From assembly GCF_963678975.1 (NCBI RefSeq), contig NC_089274.1:19741133-19805132 (forward strand): DNA of 64,000 nt, written 5' to 3'. The notes beneath the pieces were generated by a model. It was not told the origin of the DNA. It saw nothing but the letters and a program-made list of their open reading frames with translations, and did not search any database. A program made the translations under genes and the position numbers. This DNA comes from Dysidea avara. Its lineage: Eukaryota; Porifera; Demospongiae; Dictyoceratida; Dysideidae. This document shows, piece after piece, positions 44,443 to 59,994 of the stretch; within the stretch, counting starts at the first letter, position 1, and each line of letters begins with the position of its first letter.

Positions 44443-47400
44443 AACATAAGGTATGCTGGAGTATAATTGGTATATGTGCAATAAGTTTGATATTCCCTTG
44501 TCCATGGTCCTAGTTACTCAATTGTACACATAAACTGTATCCTGAAACACCTCTCAAGCATGAACACCTGTTCATGGTTAACTTTATGGACATTGCCAAA
44601 GTTGAGAATGGTCAGATCATGCCTACAGTAGAGGGGATTGTTATGATAGTTGTCAAGTGTTTGTATGTGGTGTGAGGTAGCTTCTCTAATTGTATATAAT
44701 AAGATTCAGTATAGTTTTCTCATGTAATAATACCCTCAGCTCTTTAGCCACCACTGTCATCAATTCTGTTTGTTGTGTGTACTACATTGATTGTACCCCA
44801 TATCTTTGAAAACGTATTCTGTGTTTGCACTGTACCCATATCATATTAGTGAAACCTTAACCCTTCGAAATGAAGGTAAATGCCACCAAACATTTTTCTC
44901 CACATGCTCACATAGTACTCTTAAAACATCTGGTTCATGAGACTAATGTATATGCAGTCATTGTCTCATTCATTCAGTTGTATTGATCCAGTAATTATGT
45001 CAGTTGCAAGAGCCCACACATGACTGATGTCTTGTTGTTCTTAATGGTGCATTTTAATAGTGACCCCTACCTTGAAATATCACCATAGTTAGAATAATAT
45101 TTTAGTTATAATGTCATTGACAGTCTATGTTTTGTATGTCTGTCCTGTCATTCTTTTATGTGCTTCAGAAGTAAAAATGCGTTGAGTCAGACCCCAGAGA
45201 GACTGAAATATTTGTTCTATGAAAGTTACCACTAAGTCAACTAGAGTACTATTGTGCATTGTCATATATAGAGTGGTGATGTTATAATTGGTACAGGCAT
45301 TGTGTTGTAAATAATTATCAAAATCTTTAGTGGTTTAGATTATTACAAGAAGTAGATGTCTCCTGTGGTCATATTTACTTGGAGACAATTTGGTATAAAT
45401 AAAGGAATGGCATAGTGGTGACGTGTAGGTTGTACTGTCAGTATCCAACAGCTTATCATACTTCCTGACCTTTGAATAGATATCTTTTTGTGCAGTCAAA
45501 GTGGCAAGAGCTGATGAAATTCCTGTAGTCTGTACTTTCTCAGTCTTTTTGATTGCCATGAGATGTACATGAAATGACTGAAACTATACACAAGTCTTAT
45601 ATGTATGTATATATACCCCAAGAAGTTTGCTTACACTACAAATCAGTGAATAATAAAATAGGTTATTGGTTTCAAATTATGTATATGAAGGTTCATTTCT
45701 TAAATATTCCAATGTCAGTGTTTCCAATTATGTAAGATCAATATACATTATGGTCTCTACAGTGTTCTAGTCATCTATCTATATATATATATATATTATA
45801 TAAAGCTGAAAAGCCGTCTGACTGTCTGACCATCTACAATTCCAATGGCGTCCAACAATTGTCTCGCCAGCTGATGCACGTAGCAAAGTGGTTTTTGCAA
45901 CAAACGAAGTACTCATCATCTACATTTTTGAAACCATCAATATTGATGTAGTGATAAAAACAAAACAATTACAACACCTCAGTCATAAGGCTTAAGCTAA
46001 AGCAGGTATGGCAAGAAAAATACAAAAAGGAATACAATAAAATAATTAATTTGTCCAATTTACATTATTACGGGAAAAAATATTCTCTGAGATGAGCTGA
46101 TGGCAATGGCTGCTGCTTTATCAAGTACTCTTCTGCAGTGTGAATATGGTTTGTTCATAATAGCTTTCATAGCACTGATACTTTTCTTAAGAAAGTGGCT
46201 AAGACAGCCAATTTCCATCATGTGGTACTCATGCGAAAAACCTAAATGATCCAGTTCAGCAACAATATTTATATTGTTTTTAAATGAAGCTTCTAACTGC
46301 TGTCATTTGTCCTCTACAGAGTGTTGAAAGCATTGGTGTAGAGGAAAAGTTGAGCTACGTACATTCCTCTTAAAACCACAGACAAACAGCCATAGCGTTA
46401 GGGCATAGAAGTGCTAACCCAAAGGTCCAGGGTTTGATTCCTGTCCATAAAAACTTTTTTTCTTCTCAGTGCCACTTTTTTGTAACATGTTTTTTTCATG
46501 TGTCAGATATTGACAATGTTTACTCAGCAATTTATTCAGCAATTTATTCAGCAATTTATTTATTTATTCATATTGACAATTTGCTCGCTTATTCACGCGC
46601 AAAATGAATGAATTGCTCATCATCTGGCTACTTCACAAAGTTTATTGCAAGCTTCTACGTGATTTCCTTCATCTGCTACAGCACATTGAAGGCCATGATG
46701 TAGAGAACACTATCTCTGCATTCCATTGCAAACACAGAACAAACAGTTCAGCTGGTATAGCACCTCCCTGAAGTTGTTGTGGTTCGTGTATGGAGTCAAA
46801 CAGTGGTGTATTTTTTTCTTCGTTTTATGTACCTTTTTGTCCACACTTTTTCTGACTCAACTTGTGAGTTCATAACATCCTGGTATTACTTCACAGCATA
46901 TGGACTGTTGGAAAATATACAGTAGTACATTTGATAGGTATAGGGTAGGCATGGGCCGGCCTTTGGGTGCATGTTTGTTAGTCCCATGTGTTCAATTTGA
47001 AAACATTTTCTTGGTGTTTTTTGTACTTACAATAGGTGTACCAGTATCATAGAGACTTTACTGACAAATATAACAAATTGAACCTGTATTCTGCACATGA
47101 GATTAATTGTATAAAGTCATGGATGTCAAATATAATACAGTCAGTACTCCATCACTGAATTTCATGCTTGCTTAAGCAGAACTTTTTGTCTTTGAAATCT
47201 GTGTGAAAACTTCTGCACATTTCTTGAAAACATGTACAAATTTTCCAGTAAGTTAACTGTCATTATCCATAATACTACTGTTGTCTTATGTACTATAGTT
47301 CTGCTATTCAGCATATTTGCAAGATGGCATGAGGCTCATGTACATATCATATGAATAGTAATGCTAGCATGGTTCCCCATTACATTAATTGAATTTTAGT

Positions 47401-50400
47401 TAATGTGGAAATGGTCCTGCACGTAGGGCAGGTACCCATACTAGTGTAATGATACATGATTTGTACAGACCATCACTGTACTGAGTTCTGAGAAGTAATA
47501 AGCAAGGCTGACTGGCTCATGTGTGGATGTAATTGTCTAGAGCTACATAAAAAAATCTTGATGATTTCTATCAAGTGACCAAACTTGTATTATTGATGTT
47601 ATTAGGTGGTGTGGAGAGCTCGAATGGCAGTTTCTGACCTTGTGAAGGGTCTGGCTTGGCAAGAACCAGTGGTGTACTGGTGGATGACCTGGTAATGTTG
47701 GCCATACGTTGTTTTCTGTTGATTTTGTTACATATCAGCCACTAAGAAGCCAGCACAGCCCTGTAACCTCATGTCTGGACTCCAATCATGGTCTGCCTCC
47801 ATTTTGAAGTCTATCTCTTGACCACCCCGCCACCCTCCACCCCTTTGTGAGCACTCGTGATACTACTTTGCTCGTCCAACTGCTCAACTAGTTCAGGAAA
47901 TTGCATTCTAGCTGGTCACTGCAGCATGGTTTATAATTTATTGTTCTCTGACATACTCTTTAGTCCTTCCATGTACCAACTGTTTTGTGTGGTACTTGTA
48001 TGTGACATCATTTACTTGTTAATTGTGGCACTTGTAACTACATAGTGTATCCATGAAAATAATAATAATCATCTCACAGACTATATCATTTTACAATGCT
48101 TCCCTTGTAAATGTTCTACTGTTTTCTTTCTGATCTAGGTACGTGCCCTGGTTTGCCAAAATTATTTTTTCATGTGTGTGCATGCGTGTTTGTCCGTCCA
48201 CGTGACTGTCTGCACTCACACAATCTGTCTGTATAAACCCCTTGCAAGGTGACACTAACCTTACTTGAAAAATGTGACACACTCTGGACAATGTTTAATG
48301 ATTTGCATGTTTTGTGTGCTACTTGGATCTATAATGTGTATTGTTTTTGTGAACTGATCGAGTCATTTCCACTGAGCCTGACAATGTAACACAGTAACAG
48401 GTGTTTTGGGTTGGCCCATACTCATAGCTATTATTAATATTATTATTGATGCTCTGGAATATTCAACATGTGTATGTACTTTAGTAGACTCAACTGTGTA
48501 TGATTTATTGACATTTCTCTACTGAGCAGTACCCACCCTCAAAAACTTCTTTGTGAATCAACAAGTCCATTGTAAATTGCTCTCATATTCTCATACTGAA
48601 TGCCATCATTACTACTGGTACTATTTGTATGCTATTATGCCAGAGTACACAATCTTGTGACTCAGTTTGTTTGACTCGCCAAGACAGCTGGCTTGAAGTG
48701 ATCTCACTGGGGACGGGGTTTGACACCACCTATTGGAGACTATGTTCTGTTGGGCTACAGCTAACAAATTATTTTGAAGTGGATCTTGCCACTGTCACCT
48801 CCAGGTGAGGCAGCTTCTCTAAATAGATTTGCAATGTGATAGTGTTTTCTCTAGCATAATAATACCCTCATCTGTTCAGCTATCACTGTCATCACTTCTG
48901 TTTGTTGTGTACTATATATACATTGATTGCACCCCCACAGTCTTTGAAAAAATGTGTTCTGTGTCTGCACTGTTCCCATTAGCACAGCCTGTCTGTTAGT
49001 GAAACCTTAACCCTTGCTATCACTTTACCCTTTCATAGTGCTCAAGCCTTTGAAGCTAGACAAATGAAACCACAACTATTTTGTAGTTTGTGTATTGAGC
49101 AATATATGGTGGTAATGACGAAAGTGACCATAACTGCTTCATTCTTTGTGCTATGAGGACAACTAGTTAACTCAGTACATGATAGTGTACCGAATGTCAG
49201 AGCAGGGTGGAAGCATTTCTAGGTACTACTTGAAAGTATTACTTTAATTGAGTAGTTTTGTTTGGAATATTCACATGAACCACAATGGTTACTAAATGAT
49301 GGGGATCATTAGCTCTTTCAAATGCAAGAATTAAGATGATGTAGTTTGTTTTATAAAAGTGCTTAGTTTTCTAGGCGAATCCAATGAAACTCTATATTTG
49401 GTGTATAAGCAATTCCAGCACTAGTCAAATATGTTTGTTCTAACAAAATAATAATGTCTCTTACAGAACTAAGCAACCGCTGCTGGCTGCACTCCAAGGC
49501 TCACATGATCCCGTGTTCAGTAAAATATTTATAGTAACTAGGCAACTTGAATATGACACTTCATAAAATATAATTGGTAGCTATTCCAAGCATGTATAAG
49601 TTCATACATCAATGTGGTCTATATGAGTGAAAGTATTACACAGTAATTATGTTATAGGAGTTGATGAAGTTGACTCTACTCATTATCATTTGGTGGCTGG
49701 TGACATTATAGGGACACAGAACAGCTTGATCGGAACAGCTGGAGTAGACAAAGAGTAAGTAGATGTGTATGTGTTTACATTGCATGTAGTGGGTGATAAT
49801 ACTACTTCTGGTGTAGATCTATCTCTGTTTGCATGGCTTTCACTAACCTTCTTAGACTTTTGTAAAGTCTACCTAGCTCTCCTCGTTGTTTCTTTTTTTA
49901 TTAAGCCCTTATGTGTGCATCTCATAGGAGTCAGTTTTCTCTATATATACTATCTGAACTTTTTCTTAGACATCACATAACATAGTATACCATGAAGCAG
50001 TAAACAAAAATGTTCGACTGGACTTCATGAACAACAGGAGGCTGACTGAAAGAATCCAAGCTTAGAAGAAGTATACGTATACGAATCAAGAACTGTTCGA
50101 AATGCAATCAAAGTAGCCACTATGAACAATAAGGACGATTTGTTATAAAAGAAAGCCATCACGCGCTACCACCAAATCGACACCTTTCACTGTCAGCCAA
50201 GATGAATGGAACACAAAGGAGGACACTGGGGTAAGTCCATGAAGAATGCATTGCATGTACTGCGGTATGCCAAAAGGCACATGTCTGGCTGAAGTGACAT
50301 TGAACAGTGACAAAAGCAAGCTTGTAGCCTTAGCTGTTATCAATGGAATTTTTTAACAGAATTTTCTACTGGCTGACTGACTGACTGATGCCTTCAGACA

Positions 50401-50873
50401 AGCATAACTCAAAGCATTTTGAGTCGATCTGAAGGCTTGTTTGGGCTTAGTGTTACCTAACCAATACTGCTTCATCGTCATCAAGGAAAAGTGAGGCTGT
50501 TTTTTGGGTAATGTTTTTTTCATGTGCCATGCCCACACCTTTGTGGTCTCTATTATACAGTACTATCTGTATGAATAGCACTGTAGTAAGCTGTGATCAG
50601 ATGGCTGAAGTCAACCTAGAAGCTTCAGATTGTGAACAAAGTGGCATATTCACACTGAAAAAATCCATTTTCATTGCAACACTAACATATAGTTTACACG
50701 TTGCTGTGTAATGGGTTGAACATATGTAGCTGACAACGAAGCGTAATAGATACTTCCACTTTTTCAGACGATAATTGATAGCTGGGGCACGCGGCACCAT
50801 TTCTTTCTTTTGATGTAGTATGTGTGGGCTCACCAGTCATAATAATTCTATTTTACAAAAAAAGTTAACAAAC

Positions 50874-51130
50874 AAGTACACAAGAATTTTTGGAATTTTC
50901 ACAACTAGAGTCACAGCACATCGATAAAAAGTACTGAAATAAGCTGGAATAGTGCACCACAGTAAGAAGTGTTATACGTATCCTTACTGTGCATTTCCAT
51001 TATGGTATCTTAGGATATAACACTTCTTACTGTTTTACTGTGATTTAATATCATGCACTACTCCAGCTTGTTGATCAATGTGTTATGGTCCCTACTCTAG
51101 TTGAAAATTCCAAATTTTTCTTGTGTGCTT
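50874..51130. mobile_element. Foldback MITE, unit 2 copy
   Basis: Copy of 11,953-12,209 carried by the segmental duplication. Confidence 0.75.
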
Positions 51131-51298
51131 GTGAATATTCAAATAGTGTATTGACAAATTGAATAATGTCATGCTGACCAAATAGTCATCATTTCAGCAC
51201 TACTTTGTATGGCTAGTCTACATGTTAAGTATATCAGTTGGTGGGTTGGTTAGTCACCACTAGAGCACCACTCTATAGAAGTGGTCCAGCAGTTTTAC

Positions 51299-51549
51299 CC
51301 TGTACACTGAATAACTTTTATCATTTTACAGTAGTTCATAACTAGACTGTCATCGTAAACAGCAACTACACAGGCATGTGCAACTGTACATTTCACATGA
51401 TAGTGTCGTGTCACAGATTCCTCACATCGGGGACACTTCATTGAGCTCATTGACTTAAGTGAGGCATCTCCTCTAATAGTAAATATGACATTAACCAAGT
51501 ATGCATAACTTGAATTGTCAGCAGACTTTGTGCTTCTAGTGCTTATTTG
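51299..51549 (-). CDS. Candidate CxxC exon, unit 2 copy
   Basis: Same open frame, acceptor and donor as 12,378-12,628, with no frame change. One or two base differences fall near its start. Confidence 0.4.
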
Positions 51550-52475
51550 CTATAAAAATCTTATCAGTTCCAATGCTGTGGGCCAGGTATGTGATGTACA
51601 GATCTCTATTTGGTACAAGTTATATTGTAAAAACATCTTCGACTAATTGTTAAAATATTTAGTGGTTTAGATCATGACAGGAAGTGTCATGTGTTGAAAG
51701 TGTCATCCATCTTGTGGTTATATAATATTAACAGGACCCGTGGGATTGGCCTTACAATAACCATTAGTGACGTGTAGTCTGTATATTCAGTAACCAGGAG
51801 CTTATCAACACTTCCCAAGTCTCAGTAGATTTGTTCTTTGAGTGTTGTGATTCTGGGAAGTGATGGACTAATGTCTACCAGCAAAGAAAGCTAATGAAAT
51901 TTCTGTTCTTCCTCCTGTATTACGTAGATATGTATGAAAATGCCAATGGTGCTATGTATAAGATGGTGTAAACTAAAGCACAAGTTGGTATGTACAAGTT
52001 TCCGTCATATGCTTATTTGCACTTAAATGCTAATTAGATTGATATTGTAGGTTTTAAAAATAATATTTTATTTTCAATGAAATTATCTGCCTAAAGCTTT
52101 CCAATTTGTTATCATTGTCAGTGTTTTCAGTTGTGCAGGAGTACTATTCCTGTTGTGTCCAATAGCTAGATCAGCATACATCATGGGTCTCTCAAGACAT
52201 GTAATGAGACATGACTAGTAGAGTGTAGAGACCATCACCTTATTGAGCTAGCCAGACCCTTGTGGAGCAAGGTTCTGGTCTGTATCAATACTAGCCACTT
52301 GTGTGAACTGCAAGAATAGATGCAGTACCAATCAGATTGCAGCATTTTCAGAATTAATAAGATTTCTCCACAGCTTCTTACCATTCTTGGCAACAGCTTC
52401 TAGTTTTAATCATATTCATGAGTGAGGTCATGACCTGTAGTAGTCACAAATCTATTATATTCATACAAGCACAAG

Positions 52476-52783
52476 CAGGGGCGGTGGAGCAGGCCAAAGA
52501 GTGAGGGGGCCAGGCAGCTACAAGTTGAAGACCAAAAAAAAAAAAAAAGGTCACAGCCTGCTGACAATAGCTGCTCTCCACAATTATATCTCCTTATTTA
52601 TAACTACACATACGTAGCTAAGTAACTTGCTACACTGCTTCTCTGAATACTATGACTGCTCTATTAGAGTATCCAGATCCTGACTGTTCTATTAGAGTAT
52701 CTCGATTTTTTTTGCAAACAGACTGTTCCCATAAAAGTGGGGGGGCCATGGCCCCCCTGGCCCCCCCGTCTCCACCGCCTATG
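52476..52783. mobile_element. hAT-like MITE (family 1), unit 2 copy
   Basis: Same ends and AGCACAAG duplication as 13,553-13,865. The A and G tracts are shorter. Confidence 0.85.
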
Positions 52784-54928
52784 AGCACAAGGGCTGTGCA
52801 CAGCTACATTCCAGCTGCACAAGTGCTAGTATGATACAGACTAGACCCTCAGTCTGCAAGGATCTGGCTATGCCAGACTATTACTGAGCTATGAGAGTTA
52901 TAAGCATGCAAGATTGACTGTAGATGTAATTGTCTAATCATTTCTATGAAGTATATTATTGATGTCATTAGGCAGTTCCAATACCTCCCGATAACTGATA
53001 ATCTGTAATGATAATGGATGACTAATTGGTGTCTACATAAGTACTTATTTTATCTTCTCAAACCAGGAGTGTGTACTGTGCCTGTGTAAAGGAGTGTGTA
53101 CTGTGCCTGTTTCCAGTCCACATGTGTATACACTGTCTACCCCAATGTGAGCAGCTACTTGTACTTCAGCTGCTAGTTATTTATTCAGGAGGCTAATGTT
53201 ATGATCTGTAGGCTGTGTGCCCACTCAGTAAGTCATAAAGTAGACTGTTGGCATTTCCACTTATGATTAGACATACCGTATAGTGGGTTATTTTCGAGTG
53301 TAAAAATTTTTGTGGATCAACGTGCCAAATTTGTTGTAGTTACTGTATTTATGCTCTATTTTGTTTCAATGTATGGTAGTGTGTAGAATATATTCTCAAT
53401 ACTGTTATCATTCCATATGTTTGTCACAATCAAATTATATATAGGTAGGATCAGAGTATGTACATTAGTTATGGTGAGTGCATACCATATACCTTACACT
53501 TTGTTAACACTACACTAATGTACTTCATGAAATCTCTTATTCACCACTTCTCCCTTTATTTATTCCCATTTCTTTGTGTCCATGATTTTTTTTACTTATT
53601 GCTATATGACATGATTTATTTTAAAGAGCCAAAGAGCATCATAGGATAATAATAGTACAAAGGAAATAATACATCATCACTGGTTGTGCCACAGGAAGGA
53701 ACTTGGGTCACCACACAACAGGAAGTTAAGAAATATTATTTTTATTCATGACCCATTGTATCATATATAGTATAATAAGATCACATCCACTGGACTTTAA
53801 CATGGAACACTGTACGTATGACCCCCAAATATAGAGGTTGTCATACAGCTAGTGTTGTGTACTGGAAAACTATATGTATTGCTTTAGTGTGTGATCACAA
53901 CCGCTAAGCACAGAATTTTGTCGCATCTTTACTTTTTCAAACACCCAACAAGTGTCAAACCACTCATTGCATGTGAGGGAAGGATGATTGTAGTTCTGAC
54001 TTATGTAAGTGTGGAGATTACTGTATTGCCTCGAATTACAGTTGGTCCTGTATAAATTCCTGTTCCTGCTTAGTCTCCAGGTTTATAGAACATTATAACA
54101 GAAATAAATGCTGGGTCTCCAATGAATGTCTAGTGCAGTCATATTCAGTTCAATGTAATAAACGATCAATTTTATGAGTTGCTATTGAATATGTGAGGTA
54201 TGAATCATGAATGTTGGTCACATATATAAACGCTGGTCTCTTGTAGTCACTGCTCTTGTTAGTAGCTGAGGTAAAGAGTTGCTTGAATGAAATAAATGCC
54301 ATAATTCAAGACAATATGGTAAATGGATACAATTTAACCCACTAACTGTCATAGCTCCTTGGCACAATGAAATACCACATGTTAATTAATATGTGTGAAG
54401 ACTGGAGTTTTGCTGAAACTTGAGTCTTGAAAGAAGATATCACCACAGGGAAATATTGTAGAATAGTTATAGACTGTTTAAACCTGTGTATGTTGTAGTA
54501 CTTCTATTTGTATTTATTCTTGTCATCAACTATACGATTGCAGCATTATCGTACTGTAGAGCATGCCATATAAATTTAAAAAAATCCCAGAAGACATGTG
54601 AGGCTGTCCTCTTCTGTGTACTAAGCTATATGCCTGTGGCTAAACATTACATAAAAGGTGCATGGTGCATAGTTAAATGTACCTTTTATCTAATGACATC
54701 ACTTTGTAATAATACACTATGCTCATGCCCTCTCCATGATGCTGATCACGTTCACAACACATTCATCATACTGTTAGCACATTTCCTGCCAAATATACTT
54801 CATCCAATAGGCATTATCCCAAATGACTTTACAAATTGTGAATGGAAGCTCTATTTGTGGGACTTTAACATATCCCAGCTTGAGTTCTAATGGGACTTAA
54901 TAAGAATTTAGGAAAAATACATTGGATA

Positions 54929-55133
54929 CCGTAAACGACGAAAGTTTGGAGTGACTAAAGTTTGGGTGAATTTGGCGAATAGAGGAAATTCACCAAACTT
55001 TATTCGCCAATAAGCTATTCAGTATATAGTTCCATATTAGCTACATGGTAAATTTGCCAAACTTTTGTCCACCAACCTGCTTCACATGCCGATTCGCCAG
55101 ACTTAAGTCTCACCAAACTTTCATCATTTACGG
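54929..55133. mobile_element. TA-flanked foldback MITE, unit 2 copy
   Basis: Copy of 16,027-16,221. Ends ccgtaaacgacgaaag and ctttcatcatttacgg. Confidence 0.75.
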
Positions 55134-55978
55134 TATCAGAAAATCAGTAAATTTATCTGCAAAGACCTAACACCATCGTTCAGATTACTGTGAAATGAAA
55201 TCAAAGTTGTTAACAAATGTTAATGGGTGTTAATGAGGTTCAATGTAATAGCAGTAGCATGGCCACACACAAGACCATTTTTCACCTAATGTGTTTATAT
55301 GATTATGTAAGGTAGAACTACAGACTGTATCTTATTCACTAACATTTGCTAAAGTTTTGTAACTTATAAAAATGTATCCATTGCAACTTCACTTGGCATC
55401 AACCTTGTTAATAAGATCACCTCATTATTGTGACAATGTAGCTGAAGGCTCCAAACGTAGCTAAGGTGTATTTCATGGCCTCATCAATGTTAAAAGTGAC
55501 CCAATTATTGTGTGCAGTCCTCTAATTGTTGGGAACTAGTTAATGTGTGTAACATGTTGGTACTATGTGACAACAAGAGCAAATGAAGTGTATAGGTTAA
55601 TATTGTTGTTATTATTATTATTTGGCTAACTCCATAGCACATGCCTCATGCATGTTGCCTGTATCATGAGTGTTTGAGTAACATAATATTCTAGTATGCC
55701 ACATGGTGAATATTTACTTGATACTTACAACCTGTCTCTCTCATGATTTTTATGTTTTGCAACAATTTGTTTGTGAACTAACTGTGTTGACAATTTTACT
55801 GGAACACTTCATTGGGTGAAAAGTAATTAAAGTAGATATTTTAGGCCATGCCATCTAATGTGCTTAGATTGTACCCATCTTGGTACTCCAAATACCTCAT
55901 TGGTGTGACCCAGATTGGATCACATGTGAAAATGAATAATAGTTTGATGATGTGAATTAGCGTGTCATAAGTCTAGTC

Positions 55979-56360
55979 CCAGTTTTTTTCATGAGCCACA
56001 CCCACTTGTCAGGATTGTATGTTACTTTCCATAGACATATGTGGAGCTCAACATGGAGCCATACCCATTTATCAGTAGATGTGTTGCAGTCTGTAGGTAT
56101 GTATGAATTCATGTCCATTGCTGTCTGCCAACTTACATGGAGCTATACCCACTGATCAATTGTAGTCATAGTCTTACCTTGCAGCAGGCAGACCAGCTTC
56201 TTTCATGACCCATGCCCATTTATCAGGAATGTGTGATACTGTATGTGAAGCCATGCTAATTTATCAGTAAGGTGCACTGAATTTTGAAGGCACACATGAA
56301 ACTACACTTACTTGTAGGAAATGTGTTTTGCTGTCTGTAGACGTACATAGAACCACGCAC
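55979..56360 (+). repeat. Degenerate minisatellite, unit 2 copy
   Basis: Copy of 17,040-17,425 with scattered substitutions. Confidence 0.55.
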
Positions 56361-59349
56361 AAATACTGATCGTGTTTTGTTATCATGTATATAGCTACCC
56401 GTTTATGTCCAAAATGTAACTATTGGCACACACCTATGTGTTAATCACATCAAGGTTCGACCTGGATTGCTGCATCAACCAGGTAAGCAGTAGTGATCCA
56501 TACTGTTTGGCTTACAAGTTGAAATGATCCAGCATTGGATGTGCTTACAGACTCTTTGATAGATTTTGTGAAAGCTGAGCAAACAGTTAGCTAAATAGTA
56601 CTGTTGAGTACTAGTAATGGACTACTGGTACTGTTTAGTATAGTGATGTTATTGATTATGGTAGTGGTGTGGACTGTGTTTGATCAGTGAAGTGTCAGAT
56701 GTTGAGCTTGTAGTGAGGTTAGTAGTGTAGAGTGCCTTAATACTCTTCTGAGAAACTGAGGAATGTTGTAACAACATCTTCTCTACTTTTGTTTTTTGTG
56801 GCCAGTATTATATGGTATTGTATTACAAGGTATCTCCTAGATATAATGCAGCCAAAAGTATAGTAAGTAGACTGACAACTCTAAGGTTTTTTAATGGAGG
56901 AAATCATTGCTTACTTGTAAGGTTGTGTATGTGCCAACATCTATAATCTCAGTTTGTAGGACTTGTGATTGGGTCACTGGTGATGTGTGTTCAATTAATA
57001 GGTGTGCATTAATTAGCAGTAGATTAGGTATCATCAGTTGTCTATATCAACATTATCTCACCATAGACTCCATAGTGACTAAGTGTTTTTCCCAAAATAA
57101 CATTCCAATGGTAAACTCAATCAGTGATCAATGACCTTAAACTATCAGAATAATGGCTGATCAACACTCCTGTAAGTGATGGCATTTTGATAGCGACCCT
57201 CAGGTACAGTATGTGCTCCACTGCTTCATAGTATATATTGGTAATGTCTACCTTCATGGGGTGGTTGTTTAGCTAACTGACTGAACAGATGAATATGTAG
57301 TCTGTTGCAGTGTGGAAGTATATTATAATTCCAGTTTAACATTCAAGCATCAGTAGTCACACATGTTAGAAGTCAATGTTGTATATGTTTTGAACATAAC
57401 AGCATACATGAGATAGCTATGAGTTATACACTACGTATTAAAGTATATGTTGTACATATGTTACAATATGCAACACAAGGAGCTTGACCTGCCCGATACT
57501 CTGCAGATACTAGCTAGTACTGTATATAAGAGATGCCAGTTATAAATTATGTAGCACCTGTGTTGATAATGTGTTTAGTGAAATGTGCATGCATATGATC
57601 ACTATCTCATCAATATTATAATACAATACTCTAGTACATATTACCATGCAGTACCATGAATTATGTACTGTGAAATATTAGTTGCAGTGTTGATATATAT
57701 TGTACCGAATGTAACCCACCAACTGTAACACATGTAGTTGGTCATGTGTAATCATCTAATGTTGAACCACATGTTGAACTAATTCAACATTGATACCTCC
57801 TAATATCCTAAAGGATGGATTATATATCCATACTTGTGCATCACAAGTCTTCTTAATATAACACACTGCTTTCCTAGCTGTTAAAAACCCTAACACTTGG
57901 AACAGTGCTTGTTTGCATGATCGAGTTATGATGCATGACAAACCTCTGTTGATAGAAGGCTGATAGATGTATCCAAACTTCTACTGGAAGAGGATACATC
58001 ACCAAATACCAAGTCCAAGTCTCTTTGCATAACTATGTACTGTAGGATTTACTGCTGAAGTGTTTGATATATACACAGGTGACCAATAGGGATTGATTAT
58101 ACCATGGGTATATAGGTGTGATAACTGACGAATGATGCTGTATGTGTTATAAATCTTCATGGATTTGATAGTATCACAATAATCATTACTGACTAATTGC
58201 ATCATTATTGGTCTTACCCATCTGTAATATTCTCATGCATGTGTGTAATATTTTGTTGTGTACAGAATACACAAAGAATTTGTGTGTTAATATTTTTCTT
58301 CATGTTCATGTGTATTGTTCACAGGTCACCAAACAGTGTTCATCACAAAGTGTGTACTGGTGTATATTGAGCCAAAATTATCATCACAACTGATTGAGTG
58401 GGCAGGGAAACATTTCTTAACATCAGTGTTCTTAAACTATGAACCTGTAAGCCATGTTGTGATCACATGCTACTCTTGGTCTGAAAAGAACCTTATAGTT
58501 GTAGATAATATTGTTAAGTAGGAATTCGCAATGGTGACATCACCGCAGACAATCCTCATTGCAGGTATAACCTGTCTTGATTACAAGTCCAGTAGTTGAT
58601 TTCAGCCTAAATTCACCAAATGTAGCCATCTTACAAATCTTCAATTATTGTGGACTTAGTTAGTGTCAAAAACAAATCTCATACATTGTCATGACCTTTA
58701 GTAACAGTGCCACAAAAATTATTGGTGCCACATCTGAGCAACCATATAGTGAAGAAGTTCAAGACAAGCTGGCTGTGATTTGATAAAATTTACCCAATGT
58801 AATAGTGAATAGGAACTGTCAAGGTAAATTCATGAAGAAACAATAGAGATACGGCCACTCAAAGTCTGGACCTGTAACATCGATGCCCTATACATAAAAC
58901 TATTAGGAATGACATCATCATTGCAAATCCCTCCTATGTCATAATAACAGTACAAGTTTGACATCTGTAGCCTTCAATCATCATTTTTGTGTGTAACAGA
59001 ATTTTTGATACGACACTATTAAGCAGGTGACAGATGAAATAGACCGGGTGTAGTTGTGAATAAATGTACATACATGAGCTTAGGACAGACCATTTTAGAT
59101 ACTGTATAACAAATGTTCAAGGCGAAAGTGTGATCTGTGATTAAACTGCAGAAATTTGCTTTAATCTATTTGGGCAAAATCGTCCTTTGAAAGCTTGTAC
59201 GTTCCTCACCAGATGGCTGGCATGTACTTTTCTCTATGTTTCGTGATACAGAAGGCCTTGGTAAGCCATAATTTGGCTTGGTGATACTAAGGCTTGTTTT
59301 TTTTGTTAGTGTACTACCATTTGCCTATTCATTCTACCACCCCTATATA

Positions 59350-59994
59350 TGTGACTGAATTTGACAAAACCTGGCTTCGACGCACAAAGCTTCGTTAGGA
59401 GATATGGCGATTTTAAGTAATCATTGTGTAATAACTTCCCAGTGCCTACAGCTGTGCAAACACAATTTGCACCAAGTATGCATCTATTTACTAGCTATCA
59501 CTGAGTGCATGGGTGTATACATTTCTGATACCCAAAATTAGCCCTGTTTTGGGCAGCTTTTCTCGAGCGGGTAATAATACCACAGGTGGTAGTAATAGGG
59601 TGGGAGGGTGGGGGGTGGTGGGTGGGCTTAATATAGGGGTATAAAATGAAGCAAGAAGACGATTGGAATCCAGAGGCCAAGTTTGGGCTCTTCATGGCCC
59701 TCCATGGCCCTCAAATCACTCCAAATTGACTGAGAACACTATTGGCGAGCTCTCTGTGAAGTCCCAGCTCACTACACACCATTATCACAAAGCCATGGCC
59801 ATTCAATGGCACCAATCTCCCACTCGTGGCTTTGACAGGGTCGGAAGAAAGCTGCCACAGAAACCAGACTTGCCAGTCCTGAAGGAAGTACAGTGTGGAA
59901 TATGATAGTGTATTAGGCCAGCAATCCATTTCTGGTAAAAACGTAAGTTTGATTTTGTGTGTGTGGAAGCCTTGTTATGTGAAATCCGGTCACA
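59350..59994. mobile_element. TA-flanked MITE (family 2), unit 2 copy
   Basis: Copy of 20,401-21,045 with the same flanks. Confidence 0.8.
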
